64,000 nucleotides of DNA from Notamacropus eugenii (taxonomy: Eukaryota > Chordata > Mammalia > Diprotodontia > Macropodidae): assembly GCF_028372415.1 (NCBI RefSeq), contig NC_092872.1, forward strand, positions 88,580,110-88,644,109, read 5' to 3'. The translations under genes and the position numbers were made by a program. Shown in pieces: positions 23,963 to 35,496 of this stretch. Every line of letters begins with the position of its first letter. Position 1 is the stretch's first letter. The notes below the pieces were generated by a model. The model was not told the DNA's origin. It did no database searches and was given only the letters and a program-made list of their open reading frames with translations.

Positions 23963-24299
23963 TATCTAGAGTCTAGAATTCAGCATTTGCAGTCATTCCT
24001 CAACACTACCAACCCCCTCATTCCCTCCTATAAACCCTTTAAATGTTGATAAGTTCAATATTGAAGCAATATTTTTCAGTGTCAAAACTATAGGGTAGAA
24101 AATTGGAAAAGTTTAGAGATAGGTCAGTTACACCCTCATAAAGTATGCAGTTCTTTTATAATTCATAAATATTTTCAAATGCTCTTTTGGTGCACAGACT
24201 TTTGTTATGATTAGCTTGAAACATTAATGAAGTATTCTCTCCTTAGCTTCAAGTACATCTCAGGAAAAAAGGAGGAGAAGACCAATCCTCTGATGGGAA

Positions 24300-24480
24300 A
24301 AACTAATGGATCAGAAGGCAGGAGATGGTTTCTGGTATTAATTCTTCAGTAATCATCTGCATGACTTTTGACTGATTTTGCAATCCATGAGACTACTTTG
24401 TCTCTTCATCTGAGAAATGGAAGGGTTTAGACAAATGATAAGTTCACATCTAATTTTGACATTCCACAATCTTTTCTTTT
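24300..24480 (+). repeat. MIR3-type SINE
   Basis: 'ctctgatgggaaaaactaatggatcagaaggcagga' head-like sequence, then 'tctcttcatctgagaaatggaagggtttaga' core and a 'gacattccacaatc' tail. Confidence 0.6.
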
Positions 24481-24736
24481 CACTTTAGAGTACTAGTAAG
24501 CATTTTTTCCAACTACTTATATGTGAAGAATTGTCTCATAACTTGTGCAAAGCTCCCTGCCCCAATTCTTCAGATTGTTGGACTAACCTGTTTGCACCTT
24601 CTTTTCTCCACCTTTCCCTCCTTTACCAAAGGCAAATAAGAAGCCTGCTCTGTTTGTATGCAGGGTGGAGAAGAACAGTTACTCCCTTTCTCACACCAGC
24701 CACTGAGGTGAGTCAATTCTCTACTTTTGGTAAAAT

Positions 24737-27555
24737 CGGTCAATCAACTGACAATCATTTATGAAGTTCCGGTACTACTCTACATAAGCTCTGCCAAGTT
24801 CTAGGGGTATGAAAAAAAGAGGAGGGGCATTTTCCTTCAAAGAGTTTACCTTGTTGTGCAAGAAACAACATGTACATAACAACATGCACATAATTATAAG
24901 GCCATTTTTGAGGGGGAAGACATGAGTAACTGGGGCCATTAGGGAAGACTTCATATAGAAGGTAGCACTTAAGATGAATTCAGTTCTGAAGGAAACAAGG
25001 TTTCGAACAGGTACCAGTGGAGAAGAAATAGTAATATTTCAGGCATTGGGGGACAGTCTTTTCAATGGCATATAGAGGAGATAGAACATAATATGCAAGG
25101 AACAGTAAGTAGGTCAGCATGTCCATATCATAGTGGAATGTAATATGTAAAATGACTGAAACTGTAGAAAAATGACATGTAGAAAACAACTTTAAAAGCT
25201 CTGAAGAGGAGTTTATGTTTCATCCTGGTGGTAATTAGGAGCCATTGGAATGTATTGAGTAGGAAGATGAAGAAGACCAAACTTCTGAATTAGAAAAATA
25301 ATTTTATTGCCTGTGGAGAGGTTGAACTGAAATGAGGTGACACTGGAGGCAAGGAGACTGGATAGGAGACTATTTCAAGAGTCTAGACAAAAAGTAATAA
25401 GGGTCTTAACTAGGGTGGTGGCTGCATGAATAGAGAGAAAGGGTCCATGTTAGAGATGTTGTAGAGGTAGAAAGATGTGGCAACTGATTGGACATATGGG
25501 TTAAGTGGGTAGATGATTTTTTTTCAAAGAATTTATCTGAGAATAAGAAAAGAGATAAAGTACCATGGAATCAAAAATTATGGAATCTCATGAGGTTTTT
25601 TTTTAAGATACAAAGATTTGGGTGAGTTTATAGAAAGCATAGAAGGAACTAATAGATAGGGAAATAATGGAGATACAGGAGGGCAGTTATAATGGGAGTA
25701 ATCTTGAGATGATAGGAAGGGATCAGATCCAGGATTTTTGAAGAGACATTGGGAAGAATGTTAATCACTTCATCACAGAATTAAAGGAGGAAATAGTGTA
25801 GAATGATGTCAAGGATTATGAGATAAAGAGAGGGACAAGAAAGAGCTCATGGTAAATGGCCTTCATTTTCTTGGCAAAGCATGAGGCAAATCCTTAGCTG
25901 ACAGGGTATCATGGGAAACATTGGGAGAGAAGAGAAAATATGGAACAGCCACTGTGTTGAGTGGGACATAGCAGCAGTTAGGGGAATAAAATGATTGCCT
26001 TGCTGATTGTCAGTTGATATTAAATTAAATAAACTTGTAATACACCTAGTTAACATGTTTGTATGACTTCCTTCAAATTCATTTAACAGCATGTGAGAAA
26101 GATCAGTGAAGATATATGTTGCTAATAATTCAGGGTTGGGGTTTGGAGAAGATGTGATTGATGACAGGACAAGAGAGAAATAGAATCAATAGTAGAAGAT
26201 ACTGTAGAGTTGACTTTACTAGCATTAATTTCATTAAAGAGTTGATGAAGGGAGGAAAATAAAGCCAAACTACTTAGGGATAGAGAGATTGGAGTTTGAA
26301 GCAAAGATGAGGTTTAAGAGGAATTAGTCACAGTGGCAGAGGGAATGACAGGGGATTATTACTGGATAAAGGAATTAACACTTGTGGATTATAGCAAAAG
26401 TCAAGGATGTGGTCTTCCTTGTATGTAATTGCAATACAATGGAAACGTGAGTCATGGAACGTGAGTGGAATGAGGAACTGGGTGGATAGGGTGTTTGAGG
26501 TAACACCAATACATATGTTGGAGTCTTCTAGCATGAAAGAAGGAGGTAGGACGGAGAAGAAGACTATAAACCAGGCACTGAACTCTTTGTGATAAGAAAG
26601 AAAAATGAGAGTCAGTAGATAACAGGTAGTGAAATTTAGATTGGGTGATATGTTTAGATAAATTGAATTTTAATAGAGGAGAGAAGTTGCCGTGATCAAA
26701 GCAGAATGAATGTCTGGAAGTGTCAGTGGAGACCAGTGAGTCAGGGAGTAGTATTAGAGAAGGTGTGTCAGCCAGTACTGGAAAATATGTCCCAACATGC
26801 AGTGTCACCTTGTGAAACTCAGATCTTAGTAAGAGCCAGAAATTGGGAAGAGCATGAAAAGAGGGGGTCTAACATGAAGGGAAGGTTGTTAATTGTGACA
26901 CTCACCAGCTACGTGACCTTGGGCAAGTCACTTAACCCCAGTTGCCTCATCCTGGGTCATCTCCAGTCATCCTGATGAATATCTTGTCACTGGATTCAGA
27001 TGGCTCTGGAGGAGAAGTGAAGCTGGTGACCTGCACAGCCCTCCCTCACTCAAAACAAAGTCAAGTGCAAGTCATGTCATTATTTCTCTGATAACATGGT
27101 CTTCTCCAGCAACGAAGGACCAACACACACACAGGAGTTCCAAATGGTGCCAATGAAGGCGTAGAAAAGATTGGGGAGTTTACTTTTTGGTAGTTGACCA
27201 TTCAGTATCCCCTTGCCAAGTTACATGATGGGCACAATAGAGACTAGTGGAAGATGGGTTAAGTGGCGCATGTACAAAGCACTTGTTACATTTTTAATTT
27301 CTTTTATATCCTCTACATTTTTCACAGGCTGCCTGACATCCTTTGTCAGGCTATAAGTGGCCCATGACTCTTATTTTATGCAGGCCTGCTGTACAGGAAA
27401 GTAGGAGGAGGAGAGATAATAGGAAGGAAGGCAGATTGGGAAGGGGTAGTCAGAAGCAAAACACTTTTGAGGAGGAACAGGGTGAATGGAGAGAGAAAAT
27501 GGAATAACAGAGGTGGAATGAGTAGGATGGAGGGAAATCAATTAGCAATAGTAAC
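24737..27555 (-). mobile_element. L2 LINE, long copy, with SINE insertion and missing RT core
   Basis: The left end (24737-24960) is the L2 3' terminus in antisense (…caatcatttatgaagttccggtac…agagtttacc). The copy then runs through 'gccattggaatgtattgagtagg' and 'ggtggtggctgcatgaatagag' (ORF2 C-terminus) into upstream regions (25850-26880, 27136-27555) matching the L2 endonuclease/N-terminal part. The conserved RT segment normally between them is absent around 25510-25640. No frame is open. The SINE at 26885-27135 interrupts it. Confidence 0.75.
26885..27135 (+). repeat. Composite tRNA-headed SINE with RTE-like tail
   Basis: 'cactcaccagctacgtgaccttgggcaagtcacttaaccccagttgcctcatcctgg' is the tRNA/MIR-like body. 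It is followed by 'ggctctggaggagaagtgaagctggtgacctgcacagccctccctcactc' and a tail 'catgtcattatttctctgataacatgg…caacgaaggacc'. The tail resembles that of the LINE fragment at 22560-22985, consistent with a SINE borrowing a LINE 3' end. Confidence 0.75.
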
Positions 27556-27569
27556 GGAAAAAAAATGAA

Positions 27570-28523
27570 GCATGTTTCTCTGATAAAGGACTAACTTCTC
27601 AAACACATAGAATTGAGTCAAATTTATAAAAATAAGAGCCTTTTGATTAGATAAGAATCATACTGATAAATGATCAAAAGCTATAATGAGTTTTCAGGTG
27701 AAGTAATCAAAGCGATCTATAGCCATACGAAAAAACATATTCTAACTCAGTATTGATTGGAGAGGTGCAAATTAAAACAATTCTGAGGTAGTACCTCATA
27801 ACTATTAAATTGCTAATAGGACAGAAAAAGAAAATGATAGGTTTTAGAGGGGAAATGGGAAATAATGAAACATTAATGCGCTGTTAGTGGAAATGTGAAC
27901 TGATTTACCATTCTGAAGAACAATTTGGAACTATGCCCAAAAGGCTATAAAATCAAGTATCCTTTGACTTAGTAATATCACTATTAGGTCTGTACCCCCA
28001 AAAAAAGATATATAAAAAGAAAAAGGATCTATATGTACAAAACTATTTATAACAACTCTTTTCTGGGGGTGAAGAATTAGAAGTTAAGGGAATACCCATA
28101 AATTGGGAATGGCTGAACAAGTTGTGGTATGTGTTTACGATGGAATATTATTGTATTATAAGAAATGATGATGAGATGATGCAAAGTGACATGCACTGTT
28201 CAAAAAGCAACAGCAACATTGTAAGATGATCAGCTGAGTGACTTAGCTATTCTCAGTAATACAACAATCCAAGATAACTCTGAAGGATTCATGATGAAAA
28301 ATGCTATCCATCCCCAGAGACAGAACTGATGGTGTCTGATAGAGATTAAAGTGTACATTTTTCTTTATTTTTCCTGAGTTTTATCTATGTTTTCATCCAC
28401 TGTATGACTATGATGAATATGTTTTGAATGACTACATTTGTATAACCTGTATCAAATTGTGTGCTTTCTCAATGGGGGAAGGAGGGAGGGAGGTAGAGAG
28501 AGAATTTGGAGCTCAGAGTTTTA
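27570..28523 (+). mobile_element. Old L1, 5'-truncated (split by the young L1)
   Basis: Plus-strand L1 C-terminal ORF2 and 3'UTR: 'tttctctgataaaggactaacttctcaaacacatagaattgagtcaaattt', 'atggctgaacaagttgtggtatg', 'catccccagagacagaactgat'. It continues beyond the young L1 at 35497-35575 (A-rich end). Many substitutions and no open frame. Confidence 0.9.
28508..28523. repeat. Target site duplication of the young L1, left copy
   Basis: ggagctcagagtttta, identical over 16 bases to 35481-35496. Confidence 0.97.
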
Positions 28524-28912
28524 TTTTTTTTATTTTTTTATTTTTATTTTTTAATGTTTAACAATCACTGCCATACAATTGCGATTTTATCCCCCCCGCC
28601 TACCCCCCACTACCCCCCTCCCTCCCCACGACTGCATACAATTCTGTATAGATTCTACATATACTTTCCTATTGAGTATATATTCACTATAGTCATGCTA
28701 TGTAGTCAGATTAAGATAAATGAAAGAAATCGTATAACAAATCAGAACATGATACACAAACACATACACATACACAAACATGATCTGCTACATTATGTGA
28801 GTGACTTCCATATTTCTCTCTCTGAGTGTGGAAGGCATTTTGCCTTGAGATCCACCATCGGGATTTTTTTTTTTTTTGTAAGAAGTTCTTGTGTTATTAC
28901 AAAAATCTAAGT

Positions 28913-31900
28913 CTACCAGAAAAAACTCTCACACACTGTGGTCATTGCTGTGCATAAAGTTCTCCTGGTTCTGCTCCTTTCACTCAGCATCAGGTCATAT
29001 AAGTCCTTCCAGGCCTCTCTGAAGTCTTCTTGTTCATCATTTCTTATGGCACAATAGTACTCCATTACATTCATATACCATAATTTATTCAGCCATTCCC
29101 CAATTGATGGACATCCCCTTGACTTCCAGTTTTTGGCAACTACATAGAGTGCTGCTATAAATATTTTTATACATGTGGGACCCTTTCCCATTTTTATGAT
29201 CTCTTGGGGATATAGTCCTAGTAGCGATATTGCTGGGTCAAAGGGTATGCACATTTTTGTAGCCCTTTGGGCATAGTTCCAAATTGCTCTCCAGAATGGT
29301 TGGATGCGCTCGCAGCTCCACCAACAATGAATTAGTGTTCCAACTCTCCCACATCCTCTCCAGCATTTATCATTTTCTTGTTCTGTCATGTTTGCCAATC
29401 TTATAGGTGTGATGTGGTACCTCAGAGTTGTTTTGATTTGCATCTCTCTAACCAATAGTGATTTAGAGCATTTTTTCATATGATTATAGATAGCTTTAAT
29501 TTCTTCCTCTGAAAATTGCCTGTTCATATCCTTTGACCATTTATCAATTGGGGAATGACTTGTATGATTATACATTTGGGTCAGTTCTCTATATAATCTA
29601 GAAATGAGGCCTTTATCCCCGAGCTTAGCTGTAAAAATTCTTTCCCAATTTACTACATCCCTCCGGATTTTGGTTGCACTGGGCTTGGTTGTGCAAAAAC
29701 TTCTCAGTTTAATGTAATCACAGTTATCCATTTTGCATTTCATAATGCTTTCTATCTCTCCTTTAGTAAAGAATTCTTCCCTTCTCCATAGATCTGATAA
29801 ATACACTATTCCTTGCTTCTCCAGTTTATTCATGGTATCAGTCTTTATACCTAAATCATGTACCCATTTGGACTTTATTCTTGTGTACGGTGTCAGGTAT
29901 GGGTCTATGCCTAATTTCCGCCACACTGTTATTCAGTTTTCCCAGCAATTTTTGTCAAACAATGAGTTCTTATCCCAGAAGCTGGGGTCCTTGGGTTTAT
30001 GAAACAGAAGGTTGCTATATTCCTTGCCTACTGCATCTTGAGTGCCAAGTCTATTCCACTTGTCTACCTCTCTGTTTCTTAGCCAATACCAAGTGGTTTT
30101 GATAATTGCTGCTTTATAGTAGAGTTTGAAGTCTGGTAGTGCTAGGCCACCTTCCCAAGCATTTCTTTTCATTAGTCCCTTTGATATTCTGGACCTTTTG
30201 TTTTTCCAAATGAATTTTGATATTATTTTGTCCAGCTCTAGAAAGTAATTGTCTGATAGTTTAATTGGTATGGCACTAAATAAGAATATTAATTTGGGTA
30301 GAATTGTCATTTTTATTATATTAGCACGGCCTACCCATGAGCAACTAATGTTTTTCCACTTACTTAAATCTGACTTTATTTGTGCAAAAAGTGTCTTGTA
30401 ATTGTGTTCATATAATCCCTGGGTTTGTTTTGGCAGGTAGACTCCTAAGTATTTTATACTGTCTACCCTAGCTTTAAATGGGATTTCTCTTTCTATCTCT
30501 TGCTGTTGGACTTTGTTGCTAATATATAGGAATGCAGAAGATTTGTGTGGGGTTTTTTTGTACCCTGCAACTTTGCCAAAGTTGTTTATTAATTCAAGTA
30601 ATTTTTTACTTGAATCTCTGGGATTCTCTAGGTAAATCATCATATCATCTGCAAAGAGTGATAACTTAGTTTCTTCTTTGGCTATTCTTATTCCTTGAAT
30701 ATCTTTATCTTGTCTAATTGCTACAGCTAACATTTCTAGTACCATATTGAATAATAGTGGTGATAATGGACAACCTTGTTTCACCCCTGATCTTATTGGG
30801 AATGCATCTAGCTTATCCCCATTGCATATAATGCTTGCTGAAGGTTTTAGATAGATACTGCTTATTATTTTATGGAAAGTTCCCTTTATTCCTACGTTCT
30901 CCAATGTTTTTAGTAGGAATGGATGTTGTATTTTGTCAAAAGCTTTTTCTGCCTCTATTGAGATAATCATGTGGTTTTTGTTAGCTTTGTTGTTGATGTG
31001 ATCGATAATGCTAATAGTTTTCCTAATATTGAACCAGCCCTGTAGTCCTGGTATGAATCCTACCTGATCATAATGTATTAATCTCGTGATAAGATGCTGT
31101 ATTCGTTTTGCTAAAATCTTATTTAAAATTTTTGCATCTATATTCATTAGGGAAATTGGTCTATAATTTTCTTTCTCTGTTTTGTCTCTTCCTGGTTTGG
31201 GTATCAAAACCATATTTGTATCATAGAAAGAATTTGGGAGGACTCCTTCTTCCCCAATTTTCAAAAATAGTATATGTAGTATTGGAATTAACTGTTCTTT
31301 AAATGTTTGATAGAATTCACTTGTGAATCCATCTGGCCCTGGAGATTTTTTCCTAGGGAGTTCATTGATGGCTTGTTCAATTTCTTTTTCTGAGATGGGG
31401 TTGTTTAAGTATTCAACTTCCTCTTCTGTTAATCTGGGCAATTTATATTTTTTAAAATATTCATCCATCTCGTTTAGATTATCGAATTTGTGGGCATAAA
31501 GTTGGGCAAAGTAGTTTCTAATTATTGTTTTAATTTCCTCTGCATTGGAGGTGAGTTCACCCCTTTCATTTTTAATATTAGTAATTTGGTTTTCTTCTTT
31601 CTTTTTTTTAATCAGATTGACCAAAGGTTTATCAATTTTATTAGTTTTTTCATAAAACCAACTATTGGTTTTATTTATTAATTCAATAGTTTTCTTAATT
31701 TCAATTTTATTAATCTCTCCTTTGGTTTTCAGTATTTCTAATTTGGTATTTACTTGGGGATTTTCAATTTGTTGTTTTTCTAGCTTTTTCAACTGCAAGC
31801 CTAAGTCATTGATCTCCTCTTTCTCTATTTTATTTATGTAAGCATTCAAAGATATAAAACTTCCCCTAATAACTGCTTTTGAAGTATCCCATAAGTTTTG

Positions 31901-32812
31901 GTATGTTGTCTCACTACTGTCATTCTCTTGAATGAAATTGTTGATTGTTTCTATGATTTCTTCTTTAACCCAACCCTTCTTTAGAATTAGATTATTTAGT
32001 TTCCAATTGATTTTTGGTTTCTCTTTCCATGGCCTTTTATTACATGTAGTTTTTAATGCATTATGATCTGAAAAGGATGCATTGATTATCTCTACCTTTC
32101 TGCACTGGATTGTGAGATTTTTATGTCCTAGTACATGGTCAATTTTTGTAAATGTTCCATGTACCACTGAGAAAAAGGTATATTCCTTTCTATTCCCATT
32201 TAATTTTCTCCAAAGATCTATCATATCTACCTTATCCAGAGTTTTATTTACCTCCTTAACCTCTTTCTTGTTTATTTTGAGGTTGGATTTATCGAGTTCA
32301 GAGAGGGGGAGGTTGAGGTCCCCCACTAGTATAGTTTTGCTATCAATCTCTTCCTTCAACTCCCCCAGCCTCTTCTCTAAGAATCTGGATGCTATACCAC
32401 TTGGAGCATACATGTTTAGTAATGATATTGCTTCATTGTCTATGGTGCCTTTTAGTAGGATATAGTTTCCACCCTTATCCCTTTTGATTAGATCTATTTC
32501 TGCTTTTGCTTTGTCTGAGATTAGGATTGCTACTCCTGCCTTTCTTACATGAGCTGAAGCACAATATATTCTGCTCCATCCTTTGACCTTTATCCTATGT
32601 GTATCCCCCCATTTCAAATGTGTTTCTTGTAAGCAGCATATTGTTGGATTATGGCTTTTAATCCATTCTTCTATCCATCTCTGTTTTATGGGAGAGTTCA
32701 TTCCATTCACATTCACAGTTATGATTACAATCTGTGTATTTCCCTCCAACCTCTTTCCCACCATTTGTGCTTTTAGCTCTCCATCTCCCTTCCCCTCCTC
32801 AATAGTATTCAC
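28913..32812 (-). pseudogene. L1 ORF2 (endonuclease–reverse transcriptase) with one in-frame stop
   Basis: The frame is 1300 codons including the final stop, close to typical L1 ORF2 length. APE-like endonuclease comes first: ITVNVNG (31-37), QETH (E63), GDLN (164-167), FSDHN (247-251). RT follows: [18 protein letters not shown] (538-555), QVGFIPG (583-589), motif [14 protein letters not shown] (616-628), [14 protein letters not shown] (676-689) and LFADDM (719-724). A C-terminal Cys-rich segment lies near the end. Codon 960 is TGA (29935-29933) where the context (EN?ITVWRKLG) and L1 convention suggest Trp. Motif A has Glu at residue 620, where human L1 has the catalytic Asp of SIDAEKAF. The frame start is uncertain because Met17 also precedes the endonuclease core. 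Confidence 0.95.
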
Positions 32813-33330
32813 TTTTCTCCCCCTCCTCCTGCAGCCTTCCCCTCCTTCTTTTAGCCCCCCTCCCTTTTACTCCCCTTTACTCTTATTGCTTCTTTCCTCC
32901 CTTTTAGCCACCCTCCCCTTTCTTCCCCCTTCCCCTCCTACTACCTATAGAGCTAGTTAGGATTATCTACTTAAGATTATTGTTCCCTCCTTTGAGCAAA
33001 TCAGATGAGAGTACCTCTCAAACAATGCTCATCTCCCTCCCCTCCTTCCCTCTACTATAGTTTTGTACTTCTTCCTGTGATATAATTTGCCATTTTCTGC
33101 TTCCCCCTTTCCACACCTCCTATTACATTCCCTTCTCATACTTAAATCATATTTTTGACATGACATCATTTACTTTATGCCCATTCCCTCTACATATATC
33201 CCTTTTATCATAATAGCTGCACAGTTCTCAAGATTAACAGGTATCATCTTCCCTTATAGGGAGGTAAACAGTTTGCCCTAATTGAGTAGCAAGTTTTTGT
33301 TTTTGTTTTTTCCCCCCTCTGTTTACCTTT

Positions 33331-34512
33331 TTATGATTCTCTGGAGACCTGCATTTGAAGATCAAATTGTCTTTTGAGTTCTGGTGTTTTGGTCAGGAAG
33401 CTCTGGAAATCCCTTATTTCGTTGAATGACTTTCTCCTTGCCTGAAATGTTATGCTGAACTTTGCTGGGTAGTTGATCCTCGGTTGAAGTCTAAACTCCT
33501 TTGCCTTACGGAATATTGGGTTCCAATTCTTTCGATCTTTTAATGTAGAAGCTGCAAGGTCCTGTGTGATCCTGACTGTGTGTCCTTGATATTTGAATTG
33601 TTTCTTTCTGGCTGCTTGTAGTATTTTCTCCTTCACTTGATAGCTCTGGAATTTGGCAACTATATTTCTTGGGGTTTTGAGTTTGGGATCCCTTTCGGGA
33701 GGGGAACGGTGGATTCTTTTGATGACTATTTTGCCCTCTGAGTCTAGTACTTCTGGGCAGTTTTCCTTGATGATTTCCTGGAAGATATTGTCCAGACTCT
33801 TTTCTTCATCATTGGTTTCTGGCAGGCCAATAATTCTTAAATTTTCTCTCCTGGATCTATTTTCCAGGTCAGTTGTTTTTCCAATTAAATATTTTACATT
33901 TTCTTCTATCTTTTCATTCTTTAGATTTTGTTTGACTGATTCTTGTTGCCTCATTGAGTCATTAGTTTCTACTTGCCCAATTCTAATCTTCATCGTATTG
34001 TTTTCTTCAGTTAGCATTTGCATCTCCTTTTCCATCTGACCAATTTTTCCCTTTAAGGAGCTATTTTCTCCATTTAATTTTTGTACTTCTTTTTCCATTC
34101 GACCAATTTTCCCAGTTAGGTTTTGGGTTTCCTTTTCCATCTGATCAATTTTCCCAATTAGGTTTTGGGTTTCCTTTTCCGTTTGATTAACTCTTCCTTT
34201 TAGGGAATTATTCTCTCCAGTTAATTTTTGAACTTCCTTTTCCATTTCTTCAATTTTCTTTTTCAGAGTGATGTTCTCATCAGTGAATTCTTTTTTTATA
34301 ATTTTAAAATCATTGGCCAGTTTTTCTTTTATATCCTTCTTCAGATGTTCCAGGTAATCTAGTTGTGCTTGCGAGAAATTCATAGTCCCATCTGAGGTTT
34401 CAGATGGAAGTACAGTCTCAGCTCTGACCTCTTTGGTGTTTGTGTTTTGGTCCTTATCCCCATAGAAAGATTCTATGGTTTTTTCACTTTTCATCTGCTT
34501 TTTCCGATTCAT
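33331..34512 (-). CDS. L1 ORF1 (RNA-binding nucleic acid chaperone), 393 aa, open
   Basis: ORF1p trimerises on L1 RNA to form the cytoplasmic retrotransposition particle. I place the start at MNRKKQ (34512-34510), because the older copy at 13481-18608 has an aligned ATG (MSKKQ) there; the frame is open 42 codons further upstream. Residues 1-55 are basic/polar. Residues 56-215 form a heptad coiled coil built from repeated blocks of 21 and 14 residues (90-110, 111-124, 125-138, 139-159, 160-180). Residues 221-310 match the L1 RRM (RRENLRIIGLPE; RNIVAKFQSYQVKEKIL). Residues 311-375 match the C-terminal domain (HTVRITQDLA; RKAKEFRLQPRINYP). No internal stop. Confidence 0.95.
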   Translation of the reverse strand: MNRKKQMKSEKTIESFYGDKDQNTNTKEVRAETVLPSETSDGTMNFSQAQLDYLEHLKKDIKEKLANDFKIIKKEFTDENITLKKKIEEMEKEVQKLTGENNSLKGRVNQTEKETQNLIGKIDQMEKETQNLTGKIGRMEKEVQKLNGENSSLKGKIGQMEKEMQMLTEENNTMKIRIGQVETNDSMRQQESVKQNLKNEKIEENVKYLIGKTTDLENRSRRENLRIIGLPETNDEEKSLDNIFQEIIKENCPEVLDSEGKIVIKRIHRSPPERDPKLKTPRNIVAKFQSYQVKEKILQAARKKQFKYQGHTVRITQDLAASTLKDRKNWNPIFRKAKEFRLQPRINYPAKFSITFQARRKSFNEIRDFQSFLTKTPELKRQFDLQMQVSRES

Positions 34513-35480
34513 GATGTTGGCTTGAGTGTTGTAGCTTTTGGTTCTTTCAGTCAGAAGATACAGATCTTTTAAGTTGAGTTGATGTGTGTCTAGGCTAAAA
34601 GCAGGCTTTTTTGTTGTTGTTGTTGTTTCCCAGATCAACCCTGGGGTTAGCTTGTTAGGTGTGTGGGAGGGGGTGGTCTGGTCTCAGGAGATCTCCTCAG
34701 CTGACTTGAGGCAAAGGCAAGGTCAGGGGATGGTGATCCCAGCTTCCCTATTGTCTTCCCTTTTCCCCTGGAGGGCTGGTGCACACCTCGAAGCTAATGC
34801 GTGTTCCCGCCCCTCCTGGGGCTCGTCTCCCGGCGCTGAGGCTTGCCTGGGTCTCAGTGCGAATTTTCTCTGCCCTGGGTCATCTGTCCCTCCAGATCGC
34901 CTCCGCCACAGTAGGAAGAATCCCCCCTTGCCACTTTTCCAGCCTCTGGTGTTATGAGACCACCCGCCCCCTTCTGCTGTTCCCGCTGATCCAGGATTAA
35001 TCTGGGGAAGAATTTTATGGCTCCCTCACGGTCATCAGGGGGGAGGAGAGAGCACTTACTGATCACTCTGCCATCCCAGCTCCTGGAAGTTCAAGTAGTT
35101 GACCCACCGAAGTCCAGTCTTCAGGCTGAAGGTTTCAAGGGCTGCTGCGCTGATATCTGGCGCTCAGCGGCTCTCATCGGCTCGGCCTGGCTTATCTCCT
35201 GCTCCGCTGGTCTCGCCTGCCACTCTCGGGCCCCTCAGGTCCCCTCCACCCTGCTGCACTGACCGTGCTGCGCTGTGCGCCGGGGTCTTACCCCCGCGGA
35301 ACAGATCCCTCCCGTGGACCCTCCAGTCCAACCTGGGCTCCGAATCCGTCAAAGTCCGTCACCCACTGGATTCTACACCTCCAAAGTCTGGTCAGACTCT
35401 CCCCCCAGAGATATCCAGAGGAGTTTTTCCAGGAGCTTAGGTGAGTCGTTGCTTTCACTCCGCCATCTTGACTCCGCCCT
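34513..35480 (-). promoter_or_regulatory. L1 5'UTR with expected internal promoter
   Basis: A GC- and CpG-rich stretch, very different from its AT-rich surroundings, directly upstream of ORF1 in L1 sense. It contains CpG clusters at 34795-34920 and 35140-35350. By family knowledge L1 5'UTRs hold an internal Pol II promoter; no individual factor site is claimed. Open frames on the opposite strand (34586-34957, 123 codons; 35099-35440, 113 codons) are noted as findings only. Confidence 0.8.
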
Positions 35481-35496
35481 GGAGCTCAGAGTTTTA
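35481..35496. repeat. Target site duplication of the young L1, right copy
   Basis: Identical to 28508-28523. Confidence 0.97.

Larger units (their letters stand above)
28524..35480 (-). mobile_element. Full-length young L1 (about 6.96 kb)
   Basis: A complete autonomous non-LTR retrotransposon on the minus strand. On the plus strand the order is T-rich block (antisense poly-A), 3'UTR, ORF2 (28913-32812), 518-base purine-rich (in L1 sense) spacer, ORF1 (33331-34512) and a CpG-rich 5'UTR to 35480. The 5' end in sense reads agggcggagtcaagatggcg. Perfect 16-bp target duplications (28508-28523 and 35481-35496) prove the boundaries. It sits in the 3' end of an older L1. Retained CpGs, identical duplications and near-open frames indicate recent insertion. 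ORF2 has one in-frame stop and a changed motif-A residue, so this copy is probably not autonomous. Confidence 0.97.

Noticed and set aside
30740-31700. Plus-strand frames inside the young L1
   Set aside because: They are shadows of the minus-strand ORF2, which is continuous across the region.
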